DNA of 42,912 nt from Campylobacterota bacterium (GCA_003252535.1 QKDN01000066.1:1-42912); one strand, 5' to 3'. Numbered from the stretch's first letter, positions 1-7,257 are shown. Numbers and translations: made by a program. Notes: generated from the letters alone by a model not told the origin.

Positions 1-12
1 CTCTGAGATTTT

Positions 13-174
13 ATCATGAGACCATCCCTATGGGATTTGAAACATGAGTCATACCCATCTTGGGTATCTGGTGAAGTCATCATGAGACCATCCCTATGGG
101 ATTTGAAACAATGGCTTTTTAAAAAGGTTGTAAACGGTCGTTAATTATGAGACCATCCCTATGTGATTAGAAAT
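13..174 (+). CRISPR. Trailing end of a CRISPR array (3 repeats, 2 spacers)
   Basis: Two identical 31-nt repeats lie at 13-43 and 79-109, and a third, degenerate copy at 144-174. They are separated by unrelated spacers of 35 nt (44-78) and 34 nt (110-143). Each intact repeat carries a short hairpin (ATCCC-TAT-GGGAT) and ends in GAAAC, as many Cas6-processed type I and III repeats do. The third copy has substitutions that break the hairpin and its 3' end, which is typical of the leader-distal terminal repeat. I infer transcription left to right, with the leader and any cas genes to the left of the window. No cas gene is visible here, so the type cannot be assigned. Confidence 0.85.
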
Positions 175-229
175 ATCTCGTCTATGTATTAGTTGGATGG
201 TGTAGATACATCAAATTCGTATAGATCGG

Positions 230-991
230 TTGAAACGATTCCATGTCAAAGATTGGATCAGTGATAAGCTTGAGGTATTCACTTCCAAAACGATAAGAAA
301 TTATCTTGGTTGTGTGAATGGTGTCATAGGTGCGGCATTGTATCACGAGGTGATCAGCGATAATGTCGCCAAAGATATCAAACTACCCGAGCATCATCCA
401 AAGGAAGTAGAACCGTTCACCCGGGAAGAGGTGAGGATACTGATCGATAGCGCGAATGATTTTTTTCGTCTCTATCTTGCTATTGGTTTCTATACCGGGA
501 TGAGACGGGGTGAGATATTGGGGCTGATGTATAGCGATATCGACTTTGAGAATAGAGTCATCCATGTCAAAAGGTCGATCACCAACGGCAAGATCAGCAC
601 GCCAAAAACGCAAAAGAGTATCAGAACCGTTCCGATATTCGATGATCTCGTACCATATCTAAAGAGACCGAAAAATTCTTTATGGCTTTTCCCAAGCCAG
701 GATGGAACATATCTCAAGAACTTCATTGGAACAAGAAAGTGACAATGGAAAGCATTGCTTGAACAGTGTGATATCCCCTATCGCAAACTCTATGCGACAA
801 GGCATACTTTCGTCGTATCAATGTTGAAGTATTCGGAGTTGAGTATATTGGAAGTAGCTCAGATCGTAGGTCATACAACAACGCAGATGATTGTACAGCA
901 TTACGGTAAATTTATCAAGGGCGAACATTTGAAAGTAGATAGAAGCTTGAAACTGTTTACTGACAAAAACGCTGACAATAAGGCTTTGTAG
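230..991 (+). pseudogene. Tyrosine recombinase (phage-type integrase), truncated and interrupted by a stop
   Basis: Two pieces in the same frame (230-742 and 743-991) together give the core of a tyrosine recombinase. Visible are the first catalytic Arg (TGMRRGE), the beta-sheet Lys region (TPKTQKS), the TRHTF box, the VGH box and the Tyr nucleophile in QHYGKF. A TGA at 740-742 splits the frame with no shift, so this is a nonsense mutation. An upstream in-frame stop at 203-205 leaves no room for the usual N-terminal arm-binding domain; intact relatives are typically 350-400 aa, this one about 250. The start used is TTG at 230. The gene runs toward the 3' end of a tRNA gene, the usual arrangement at an island attachment site. 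It is probably inactive unless the TGA is read through. Confidence 0.85.
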
Positions 992-1023
992 TCTTTCGAA
1001 CTCCCTATTTTAGGGCGTTTGAA

Positions 1024-1100
1024 TGGTGGGTCCTCAGGGACTCGAACCCTGGACCACTCGGTTATGAGCCGAGTGCTCTAACCAGCTGAGCTAAAGACCC
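1024..1100 (-). tRNA. tRNA with CAT anticodon (elongator Met or Ile2)
   Basis: The reverse complement folds as a full cloverleaf: acceptor arms GGGTCTT/AGGACCC with one wobble pair, a D-arm with TAGCTCAGC, anticodon stem CTCGG/CCGAG around CTCATAA, T-stem CAGGG/CCCTG around TTCGAGT, and an encoded CCA (1024-1026). The anticodon is CAT. It lacks initiator hallmarks (no run of three G-C pairs in the anticodon stem), so it is elongator Met or the lysidine-modified Ile2; sequence alone does not decide. It begins only 14 nt after the rodA stop codon, so it may be co-transcribed with rodA. Its 3' end faces the broken integrase. Confidence 0.95.
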
Positions 1101-1114
1101 AAATGGGGGATTCC

Positions 1115-2257
1115 TCAATCTTTCTGAGGCTTTTTGGAAGCCATCACGATTTTGGAATCAGGATTATACATTATTTCCTTTTTAAAAGCAAGTAAATTCT
1201 GCAAAATACCGAAAATTACCGCAAAAATGACGAAAGATGTCCCCCCGTGACTGAACATCGGCAACGGCAGACCCACGACAGGAGCCAGGCCGATGATCAT
1301 ATAGATATTGACACCCATATAAATGAAGAAGAGAAATGCCAGCCCGGCGGCGAAACTCATGATCAGATAATCGGCGCTGTTCCATATCGCGATATACATC
1401 AGGTGGATGATCAGCAGCGCGTAGAGGCCGAGGACGAGCATCATCCCCTTGAAGCCCAGCCTCTCCCCGAGGTAGGCGAAGATGAAGTCACTCGTCGAGA
1501 TCGGGAGGAACTTGAGCTGCGTCTGGGTCGACTCATCCTTGCTCTTCCCCTCCATACCGCCGGAACCTATCGCGATGAGCGCCTGCTGGACGTGGTAGCT
1601 CGGCTTGCCCATGAAGTCCGATATCCTTTTCTTCTGGTAGTCATGGAGACTGTTGTAGAGCACGGGTGCGCTGAGCCCCAGACTGACGAAGATGAAGACC
1701 CATATCTTCCAGTCCACCCCGACGACAAAGAGTATCCCGAAGCCCGTGATCAGGAGGACGAGAGCTGTCCCGAGGTCGGGCTCTTTGGCGATGAGGAGGA
1801 AGGGTATGACGATGATCAGAGAGAGCTTGATGAAGCTCGCCACACCGTACCCGCGCATCGGCGGTGGGCGGCGGCTGATGAGATAGGCGAGCATCATGAT
1901 GACGCTCACCTTGATGAACTCGGATGGCTGGATGGTGAGGCCGATACCGGGGAGCTTGATCCACCGTTTCGCCCCGAGGATCGAGATACCGATGAGCTCG
2001 ACACCGACGAGGAGCATCAGGTTGACCGTATAGAAAATAGAGACGAACCACCAGAGTATCTTGCGCCACGGTATGAAGCACGAGACGACGAACGCAAGGA
2101 ACGCGATGACGTAATAGAGCATCTGTTTTTTGAAAAGTACGGGGTTGATCTCATAGATGAGCATCGATGAGATGAACAAAAGCGGCATGATCTGAACCAT
2201 CAGCAGATAATTGAAATATTTGAAGAGGCGCTTTTGCTCATTTAGCCAACGAAGCAT
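1115..2257 (-). CDS. rodA: Rod-shape peptidoglycan polymerase RodA (SEDS family)
   Basis: A 380-aa polytopic membrane protein of the SEDS family, which polymerises lipid II glycan strands for lateral wall growth together with a class B PBP. About ten hydrophobic segments are visible. Family motifs include GAKRWI, QPSEFIK, the EPDLGTAL loop and MFSHGGTSFV near the C-terminus. The length matches RodA rather than the longer FtsW pattern. I place the start at ATG 2257, preceded by AAGGAAAGTG; the longer open frame to 2371 would run through the divergent pgeF promoter. A -10-like TATAAT lies on this strand at 2279-2284. The downstream tRNA follows after 14 nt. Confidence 0.93.
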   Translation of the reverse strand: MLRWLNEQKRLFKYFNYLLMVQIMPLLFISSMLIYEINPVLFKKQMLYYVIAFLAFVVSCFIPWRKILWWFVSIFYTVNLMLLVGVELIGISILGAKRWIKLPGIGLTIQPSEFIKVSVIMMLAYLISRRPPPMRGYGVASFIKLSLIIVIPFLLIAKEPDLGTALVLLITGFGILFVVGVDWKIWVFIFVSLGLSAPVLYNSLHDYQKKRISDFMGKPSYHVQQALIAIGSGGMEGKSKDESTQTQLKFLPISTSDFIFAYLGERLGFKGMMLVLGLYALLIIHLMYIAIWNSADYLIMSFAAGLAFLFFIYMGVNIYMIIGLAPVVGLPLPMFSHGGTSFVIFAVIFGILQNLLAFKKEIMYNPDSKIVMASKKPQKD

Positions 2258-2278
2258 CACTTTCCTTGTTTTTGTGGT

Positions 2279-2284
2279 ATTATA
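2279..2284 (-). promoter_or_regulatory. Putative -10 box for rodA
   Basis: On the minus strand this reads TATAAT, about 22 nt upstream of the rodA start, within the 60-nt divergent gap to pgeF. No clear -35 box is seen, which is common in Campylobacterota, where sigma-70 promoters rely mainly on the -10. A second TATACT on the plus strand (2291-2296) could serve pgeF with a very short leader. Confidence 0.5.
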
Positions 2285-2317
2285 CCCTAATATACTAAAC
2301 AGCAGGAGGAGAAACGT

Positions 2318-3085
2318 TTGGACGAGTTCTACAGATTTGGACGGCTGGAGCGCGAGAGCGGCCTCATGCATCTTGTCACGACCAAGGACACGGCCATGGC
2401 CTGTTCATTCAGCCTGGCGCTCCATACCGGGGAGAACCCCGCCCTCATCCGCGCCAACCGCGAACACATCGGCAAGCATTTCGGTGACGAGAGAGAGTGG
2501 AGCTTCATCGTGGCCAACCAGACCCACAGCGCCAATATCACCCATATCACCGCTCACGGTTCGCAGGGATGGGAAGGAGAGCAGAGCGCCATCGCCGACT
2601 GCGACGCGCTCATCACCGATATCCCCGGTGTCGTCCTCACCATCCTCACCGCCGACTGCGTCCCCATCCTCCTCTATGACCGGAAGCATCACGCCATAGG
2701 AGCCATCCATGCGGGATGGAGAGGGGTACACGGCGGGATCGTCCCCGCGACGGTCGCCATGATGCAGGAGAAGTTCGGTACAGATGCGGGTGAGCTGATC
2801 GCAGCCATCGGCCCTGCCATCGGGGGGTGCTGCTACGAGGTGGGGGAGGATGTCGCGGGGAACTTCAGAAAGCACCCGGCTGCTCTCTCCCCATCCGGGA
2901 ACGAAGGGAAATCCTATCTCGACCTGCCGAAAGTGGTCAGAGAGCAGCTCGTCGCTGCCGGGATCAGTGAGGAGAATATAGAATCAAGCGGCGTCTGTAC
3001 CGCCTGCGAGGTGGAGAGGTTCTTCTCCTACCGTCAGGAGGGGGGATGCAGCGGGAGATTCATGAGTATGATCTCCCTCGTCTGA
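2318..3085 (+). CDS. pgeF: Peptidoglycan editing factor / YfiH-type (laccase-domain) protein
   Basis: A 255-aa protein of the YfiH/PgeF/LACC1 family. Family members in E. coli correct peptidoglycan precursors that carry the wrong amino acid, and others have purine nucleoside phosphorylase-type activity. The metal-site motifs are visible: NQTHS, the TADCVPILL segment, AIHAGWRG and the GPAIGGCCYEV box. The C-terminus has CTAC..ERFFSYRQEGG, close to the usual FFSYRRDG. The start is TTG at 2318, chosen because a strong AGGAGGAG lies 6 nt upstream and no ATG fits. It is divergent from rodA, so both genes serve the cell wall. Confidence 0.88.
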   Translation: MDEFYRFGRLERESGLMHLVTTKDTAMACSFSLALHTGENPALIRANREHIGKHFGDEREWSFIVANQTHSANITHITAHGSQGWEGEQSAIADCDALITDIPGVVLTILTADCVPILLYDRKHHAIGAIHAGWRGVHGGIVPATVAMMQEKFGTDAGELIAAIGPAIGGCCYEVGEDVAGNFRKHPAALSPSGNEGKSYLDLPKVVREQLVAAGISEENIESSGVCTACEVERFFSYRQEGGCSGRFMSMISLV

Positions 3086-3086
3086 G

Positions 3087-3878
3087 CTACCACCCGGCGG
3101 AGATATTGGTGATGAAGTAGCCCTGTTTCCAGCGTCGGAGGATCTCGTCATTGAGATCGGACCAGTCGCGTGTGGCGACATATCCCTGATCGCCGTATCC
3201 GCTCCCTTTGGAGAAGACCGTCACCCATCGCTTGTAGCCGTATTCCATATTGGTGATATAGTCGTGGTTGCTCCAGCGCTTCGATATCGAGCCGGTGAGA
3301 TTGCCGAAGTTCTTCGTGACATTGACCGCCTGGTAGGAGTAGTTCCTGTCCTTGCTGAACAGAGCCGTCCAGTACCCCTGTGCGTGCTCGATATCGACCA
3401 TATCGTACCCTTTATCCCAGTAGAGCTTGGCCATGGTATGGATATCCTCATGGTTGCCCACCTTGGCGATGAGCTGCTGCTCCACCTGCGGCTTCTTGCC
3501 GAATATCGCTACCCAGTCGCCGTTACCGTACTCCATATCGATGAGGCTGTAGCCTTTGGCGTGCTGCTCGTCGACCAGCTTGCCAAGCTGCTCGGTATCC
3601 CTCGCCTTGAGCAGGTAGCTCTCTTTGTAGTCTGTGCCTTTGGAGTAGACGGCGAACCATATCCCCTCGCTGTATTTGAGATGCGATATCTCGTACCCCT
3701 GAGCCTTGCGTACCCTGAGCGACTCGACCAGCTCCCGCCAGTCCCCTCTTGTATCGTATGCCTGCGAGGTGTAGCCTGTACCCTTGGAGAAGACCGCTAT
3801 CCACTTGTGGCTGGCAGCATGGAGATGGAGCGGTGCCAGCAGCGCCACCACGGCCAAAGCCTGATAAATACGACGCAT
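3087..3878 (-). CDS. Secreted protein of five tandem W..FSKG repeats (DUF7477-like)
   Basis: A 263-aa protein with a signal peptide (residues 1-22, cleavage after LHAAS) followed almost entirely by about five repeats of 45-50 aa. Each repeat has a W-x-A/T-V-F-S-K-G core, an aromatic/Q stretch, a Trp/Leu segment and a closing GY-x-I. From memory the repeat resembles the C-terminal DUF7477 domain of plant casein-kinase-I-like proteins, which has the same FVMSKGTGY..Q pattern; this needs a profile search. Function is unknown; a beta-rich extracytoplasmic binding fold is my inference. It is convergent with pgeF, with 1 nt between the stop codons. The ATG at 3878 is preceded by AAAGGATAAT. Confidence 0.75.
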   Translation of the reverse strand: MRRIYQALAVVALLAPLHLHAASHKWIAVFSKGTGYTSQAYDTRGDWRELVESLRVRKAQGYEISHLKYSEGIWFAVYSKGTDYKESYLLKARDTEQLGKLVDEQHAKGYSLIDMEYGNGDWVAIFGKKPQVEQQLIAKVGNHEDIHTMAKLYWDKGYDMVDIEHAQGYWTALFSKDRNYSYQAVNVTKNFGNLTGSISKRWSNHDYITNMEYGYKRWVTVFSKGSGYGDQGYVATRDWSDLNDEILRRWKQGYFITNISAGW

Positions 3879-3957
3879 TATTATCCTTTGTAAAAAGTTA
3901 TAGTTGATGATAATTTTAGCAAGAATAATTGAAAAAGCAGTGTTTCATGGAAGAAAG

Positions 3958-3974
3958 CGGGAGAAAATCTCCCG
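3958..3974 (-). terminator. Hairpin terminator after the DUF2892 gene
   Basis: A perfect 7-bp inverted repeat (CGGGAGA / TCTCCCG) with a 3-nt loop lies 22 nt beyond the DUF2892 stop codon. On the minus strand it is followed by CTTTCTTCC, a weak pyrimidine tract. It is a plausible intrinsic terminator. Confidence 0.55.
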
Positions 3975-3995
3975 GAGTGTCACGAGAATGTGTAC

Positions 3996-4178
3996 TTATG
4001 CGATATCACACTTCTTGGTGATAAGACATGCAGGACAGAAGTTGACAAGACCTGCGATCAGAGGCACTACACCAAGATAGAACCATGGATTGCCCGAATA
4101 GACGGCATACCCGATCAGTCCGAGACCTACGACGATACGGACAGGACGGCAGGTTTTTCTGAACTTATTTACATCCAT
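3996..4178 (-). CDS. Small DUF2892 (YgaP-type) inner-membrane protein
   Basis: A 60-aa protein with two short hydrophobic helices and the characteristic ending GVVPLIAGLVNFCPAC, closely matching the DUF2892 pattern (W/F-x-x-L-G-x-x-P-L-x-T/A-G-x-x-x-x-CP). The same domain forms the membrane hairpin of YgaP rhodaneses; here it stands alone. The two Cys at the C-terminus (CPAC) are retained. Start ATG 4178 has AAAGGATTAAT upstream. It is transcribed divergently from the CitE-like gene and followed by a hairpin at 3958-3974. Molecular role unknown. Confidence 0.8.
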   Translation of the reverse strand: MDVNKFRKTCRPVRIVVGLGLIGYAVYSGNPWFYLGVVPLIAGLVNFCPACLITKKCDIA

Positions 4179-4205
4179 ATTAATCCTTTGTTTGATTTTT
4201 GCTAC

Positions 4206-4211
4206 TATACT
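4206..4211 (+). promoter_or_regulatory. Putative -10 box for the CitE-like gene
   Basis: TATACT in an AT-rich 72-nt divergent gap, 40 nt upstream of the ATG at 4251. No clear -35 box is seen. Confidence 0.4.
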
Positions 4212-4250
4212 ATCAATAACTTAAAATTAATGGCACAATAGGAAAATGCA

Positions 4251-5171
4251 ATGATATTTGAAGATTTGGATAAGATAGAAGGGTGGAGTCTCGAAGAGAA
4301 GCTCAAGAACCTGGGAAACAAGCGCAAAGCCCCCTGCCCCAAAAGGAGCTTCCGCTCCAATATGATGCTCAACCCCCTCAAGCTCAAACACCTCAACCGC
4401 ATCGATGCAACGGATGCCGACATGATCACCCTCAACCTCGAAGATGCCATCGCCCCCTCGCGCAAGAAAGAGGCGCTCTACAACATCGCCCTCTTCCTCT
4501 CCCATATGGAGTCCTCGAAGAGCTTTATCATCGTCCGCACCAACCCGCTCGGCGAAGGGGGTGAAGAGGAGATAGCTTTCCTGAACGACTTCGGCTTCGA
4601 TGCGGTGCGTATCCCCAAGGTCCATTCACAGATCGAAGTGGCACAGGCGCTCACGATCCTCTCTCCTGACAAAAAGCTCCATATCTCACTCGAGACCAAA
4701 GAAGCCTTCGCCTCTATCACCTCGCTCCGTATCGATCCCCGTGTGACGGTCGCCAATATCGGTATCCTCGATCTCCTCAACTCACTCGGACTGCCGCAGT
4801 CACTGATCCATAAAGGCAATCCGACCATCGAGTATATCCTCTCCAAATTCCTCATCGAGTGCAGGAGCGCAGGTATCCATCCCGTCTCATTCATGTACCA
4901 GGACTACGAGGACCTTCACGGTTTCACCGAGTGGTGCAGGATCGAGAAATCGATGGGCTTCACCACCAAAGCCTGCATGGGGCCTGCACAGGTGGAGATC
5001 GCCAATGCTGTATTCGGCTACACCCGCGAGGATATCGCACGGGCACGCCAGATCAAAGCTACCTTCGAAGAGAACGCCGCCAAAGGGATCAACGGATTCA
5101 TGGATGAGACCTACGGCTTCATCGATGAACCGATCTACAAAGACGCACTCCTCGTGCTCGACGCCATCTAA
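4251..5171 (+). CDS. HpcH/HpaI aldolase / citrate lyase beta (CitE-like) family protein
   Basis: A 306-aa TIM-barrel protein of the HpcH/HpaI-CitE superfamily, whose members cleave or form C-C bonds of CoA esters or oxo-acids using Mg2+. Motifs are SFRSNMMLNPLKLK, the DMITLNLEDAIAPSRK metal/phosphate segment, FIIVRTNPLG, FDAVRIPKV, and a C-terminal TKACMGPAQVEIAN that matches the GKxxIHPxQ box of CitE-like proteins with substitutions. No citrate lyase alpha, gamma or CoA-ligase gene is adjacent, so it is a stand-alone paralogue of unknown substrate. ATG 4251 is preceded by AGGAAAATGCA. It lies 9 nt before the transglycosylase gene, so the two probably share a transcript. Confidence 0.8.
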   Translation: MIFEDLDKIEGWSLEEKLKNLGNKRKAPCPKRSFRSNMMLNPLKLKHLNRIDATDADMITLNLEDAIAPSRKKEALYNIALFLSHMESSKSFIIVRTNPLGEGGEEEIAFLNDFGFDAVRIPKVHSQIEVAQALTILSPDKKLHISLETKEAFASITSLRIDPRVTVANIGILDLLNSLGLPQSLIHKGNPTIEYILSKFLIECRSAGIHPVSFMYQDYEDLHGFTEWCRIEKSMGFTTKACMGPAQVEIANAVFGYTREDIARARQIKATFEENAAKGINGFMDETYGFIDEPIYKDALLVLDAI

Positions 5172-5180
5172 AGGATACTC

Positions 5181-6155
5181 ATGAAGAAACTCCTGCTCCT
5201 CCTCGTCTTCCCCCTCCTGCTCCTCGCCAACAGCGACAGGCCCCCGGTCAAACACGACTTCCTCGCCCAGAAGAATGTCCAGAACTTCATCGACACCATG
5301 GTCAAAAAACACCGCTTTGAGCGGAGCTACCTCGAAAAGGTCCTCGGCAATGCCAGACTCGACCGCGACACCCTCGCACGCTACACGGGACAGTACAAGG
5401 TCGGCACGACCAACGGCCCGTGGGAGCGGTACAAGGCCCACGTCCTCGACCCCGTCACCCTCGCCAAGGCCAAAAAGTTCAAGCGGAACTACGCTTCCAC
5501 CCTCAACAAGGCGAGCCGCCAGTACAAAGTACCTGTGGAATATATCGTGGGGTTCATCGCAGTGGAGAGCAAATTCGGCGAATACACAGGGGACTACCGC
5601 CTCCTCGATTCGCTCTCGACGCTGGCATTCTACCCCAACCGTATGCAGAAGTTCTTCTACTCGGAACTTACCCACTTCTTCCTGATGTGCCGTGAAGAGG
5701 GATTCGATCCATACAGGCTCCAGGGCTCGTTCGCCGGTGCCATGGGGTGCGTCCAGCAGGTCCCGTCGGTCTACCGCCGCTACGGCATGGACTATGACCG
5801 CGACGGCAAAAAAGACCCCTGGAGCCTGAAAGACTCGATCGGTATCATCGCCAGTTTCATGAGCCGCAACGGATGGCGCAACGGCACCCCGGCAGCGATA
5901 GAGGCCGAGTACCGCTCCCCCATCTCCATCGCTACGGGGCACAAGCGAAAATACCCTCTCGCCTCCCTCACCGCCAAAGGGATCACGCCCAAAGCGAAGT
6001 TCACCGAATCAACTGCCTACCTGCTGAGCGTCGGCGACAAAAAAAGCCGCGAGGTCTACCTGGGTACGAGCAACTTCCGCATCCTCACCCGCTACAACAA
6101 TGCCACCACCTACGGCATGGCAATCCACAAGATAGCGGAGTATGTGAAGGAATGA
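5181..6155 (+). CDS. mltB: Lytic murein transglycosylase B-like (MltB family)
   Basis: A 324-aa exported lytic transglycosylase that would cleave the MurNAc-GlcNAc bond to give 1,6-anhydro products. It has a short signal sequence (residues 1-16, LLLLANS; possible lipobox absent), then an SLT_2/MltB catalytic domain. The catalytic Glu is in FIAVESKFGEY, followed by LDSLSTLAFYPNR and GSFAGAMGCVQQVPSVYRRYG, the family's GAMG-x-x-Q-x-x-P-S box. An acidic YDRDGKKDPW follows, as in the calcium loop of E. coli Slt35. The length is normal for the family. Start ATG 5181 has AAAGGATACTC upstream. Confidence 0.9.
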   Translation: MKKLLLLLVFPLLLLANSDRPPVKHDFLAQKNVQNFIDTMVKKHRFERSYLEKVLGNARLDRDTLARYTGQYKVGTTNGPWERYKAHVLDPVTLAKAKKFKRNYASTLNKASRQYKVPVEYIVGFIAVESKFGEYTGDYRLLDSLSTLAFYPNRMQKFFYSELTHFFLMCREEGFDPYRLQGSFAGAMGCVQQVPSVYRRYGMDYDRDGKKDPWSLKDSIGIIASFMSRNGWRNGTPAAIEAEYRSPISIATGHKRKYPLASLTAKGITPKAKFTESTAYLLSVGDKKSREVYLGTSNFRILTRYNNATTYGMAIHKIAEYVKE

Positions 6156-6160
6156 TCATT

Positions 6161-6230
6161 GTCATCCCTGTGAAAACGGGGAATCTGAGTGTGCAGCGGT
6201 ATGGATTCTCCGGGTCGCGACCGGGGATGA
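6161..6230. repeat. GTCAT-type nested palindromic intergenic repeat
   Basis: Two facing half-units lie at 6161-6186 (GTCATCCCTGTGAAAACGGG...) and 6203-6231 (GGATTCTCCGGGTCGCGACC...). Their outer arms TCATCCC and GGGATGA pair, and inner GAATC/GATTC arms pair. This has the look of the widespread intergenic palindrome of the form GTCATNCCNG...CNGGNATGAC. A diverged third half-unit is at 6358-6382. It is non-coding and starts just after the mltB stop codon. Confidence 0.65.
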
Positions 6231-6233
6231 AGG

Positions 6234-6348
6234 GCGTTGTAGGGTGCGCTTGCCAGCGCACCGTGGATCAGGCACAGGATTTGGTTGCAGATTGCATATT
6301 GCCTATCAAACGGAACCGATGGTGGGTTGGCAAACCCACCCTACGCCT
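6234..6348. repeat. REP doublet (BIME-like): two inverted GTAGGGTG hairpins
   Basis: The left unit begins TGTAGGGTG and folds as a 7-bp stem GGTGCGC/GCGCACC with loop TTGCCA (6243-6262). The right unit is in the opposite orientation: stem GGTGGGT/ACCCACC with loop TGGCAA (6321-6340), followed by CTACGCCTAC. Reverse-complemented, the right unit starts TAGGGTGGG and has the same TTGCCA loop, so the two are inverted copies with compensatory stem changes about 58 nt apart. This is the architecture of REP/BIME elements mobilised by RAYT (TnpA_REP) transposases. No RAYT gene is in the window. Confidence 0.75.
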
Positions 6349-6357
6349 ACCGTGTCT

Positions 6358-6382
6358 GTCATAACTGTGAAAATAGGAATCT
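6358..6382. repeat. Diverged third GTCAT half-unit
   Basis: GTCATAACTGTGAAAATAGG... aligns by eye with the half-unit at 6161-6186 with one gap and a few mismatches. It sits immediately downstream of the minus-strand gene ending at 6389. Confidence 0.5.
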
Positions 6383-6388
6383 CAAAAT

Positions 6389-6616
6389 CTACGCAAAAAG
6401 CGAACCGACTGAATCATCCTCGGCCACTTCGCACTCCTCGTTGAGCCCTGCAGCGGCCTCTTCGTAGCAATTATGGCAGAGATAGCGGTAGCTCTGCATA
6501 TCGTAGTAGATATGATCCCCTTCGCTGAACTCGTCGTAGCACTCGGCGCACATCCGCGCAACACGCGACATGATCTCCTCGGTCGCTACCTGGTCGATGA
6601 AACATTTCGGGCTCAT
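6389..6616 (-). CDS. Small CxxC zinc-ribbon-like protein, unknown function
   Basis: A 75-aa protein with two CxxC pairs, CAEC near residue 23 and CHNC near residue 48, spaced as in a small zinc ribbon, and an acidic C-terminal tail (EECEVAEDDS). I recognise no specific family. Its ATG overlaps the stop codon of the upstream TPR gene by 4 nt (ATGA), so it is translationally coupled to it and probably works with it. The stop codon lies just inside the palindromic repeat cluster. Confidence 0.65.
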   Translation of the reverse strand: MSPKCFIDQVATEEIMSRVARMCAECYDEFSEGDHIYYDMQSYRYLCHNCYEEAAAGLNEECEVAEDDSVGSLFA

Positions 6617-7257
6617 GCGCGCCCCTCTTTGAACTTCGTTACCATTTGGGCAGCCTCCTCGAGTTCGGGATCGAGTGCCAGCGCCTTTTCGTAAAGCTCC
6701 AGTGCCTCCCCGCTGCGGCCGAGGTCGTAGAGGGTATTGGCATAGTTGAAGTAGTGGGGTGCATAGTCGCTGTCGAGCTCGATGGAGTGTTTGTGGTGCT
6801 CTATGGCTTCATTCTCTTCGCCTAGCTGGTGGAGGGCATTGGCAAGCGCCGCGTGGGAGCTGTCGTCGTGTGGATCGATAGCGAGGGCCTTTTCGTACTG
6901 CTCTTTTGCCCCGCCGAAATCATTGATAGAACCGAGGATGTAGCCGTAGCGCACGAGGATATCGTGGTTCTCGCTGTCGAGGATCATCGCACTCTCGATC
7001 GCCTTTTTGGCCTCGATGAAATCCTTTTTGGATACTGCCTCGTCAGCCATAGAGAGCAGCTGCTCGACACGGGTCGGCTGCACTACAGGGCGGGAGAAGG
7101 TCTTGTCGGGTCTGTTGATCCCACCTATCTGGGCATTGTCGGTGGTAGCTTCGAAGTCTATTCCTCTTTTGGGGTAATCTTCGGTGAAGAGTTTCTTGAA
7201 AAATATATAGAAGACAGCTGCACTGAGGATGAGTAAAAAGAGTTGAAAAATCGTCAT
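6613..7257 (-). CDS. Membrane-anchored TPR protein
   Basis: A 214-aa protein with one N-terminal transmembrane helix (residues 2-19, IFQLFLLILSAAVFYIFF), a linker, then four to five tetratricopeptide repeats from about residue 65 to the end (for example AKEQYEKALAIDPHDDSSHAAL and the following units). TPRs serve as protein-protein scaffolds; the partner is unknown. Start ATG 7257 is preferred over the longer frame because CAGGAG lies 6-7 nt upstream. It forms a two-gene unit with the CxxC protein through a 4-nt overlap. Confidence 0.8.
   Translation of the reverse strand: MTIFQLFLLILSAAVFYIFFKKLFTEDYPKRGIDFEATTDNAQIGGINRPDKTFSRPVVQPTRVEQLLSMADEAVSKKDFIEAKKAIESAMILDSENHDILVRYGYILGSINDFGGAKEQYEKALAIDPHDDSSHAALANALHQLGEENEAIEHHKHSIELDSDYAPHYFNYANTLYDLGRSGEALELYEKALALDPELEEAAQMVTKFKEGRA

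Noticed and set aside
1-230. Simple tandem repeat rather than CRISPR
   Set aside because: The repeat units are 31 nt with unrelated 34-35 nt spacers, an internal hairpin, a GAAAC end and a degenerate terminal copy, all typical of CRISPR.
1247-2170. Long plus-strand open frame (307 codons) antisense to rodA
   Set aside because: It lies wholly inside rodA, has a low-complexity acidic/His/Arg composition typical of a shadow frame, and has no ribosome site.
4251-5171. Citrate lyase beta subunit of a complete citrate lyase
   Set aside because: No alpha, gamma or ligase genes are nearby and the sequence departs from CitE in its C-terminal box; kept as family level only.
4887-5942. 351-codon minus-strand open frame across the CitE-like and MltB genes
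   Set aside because: It spans the boundary of two clear genes on the other strand and has shadow composition.
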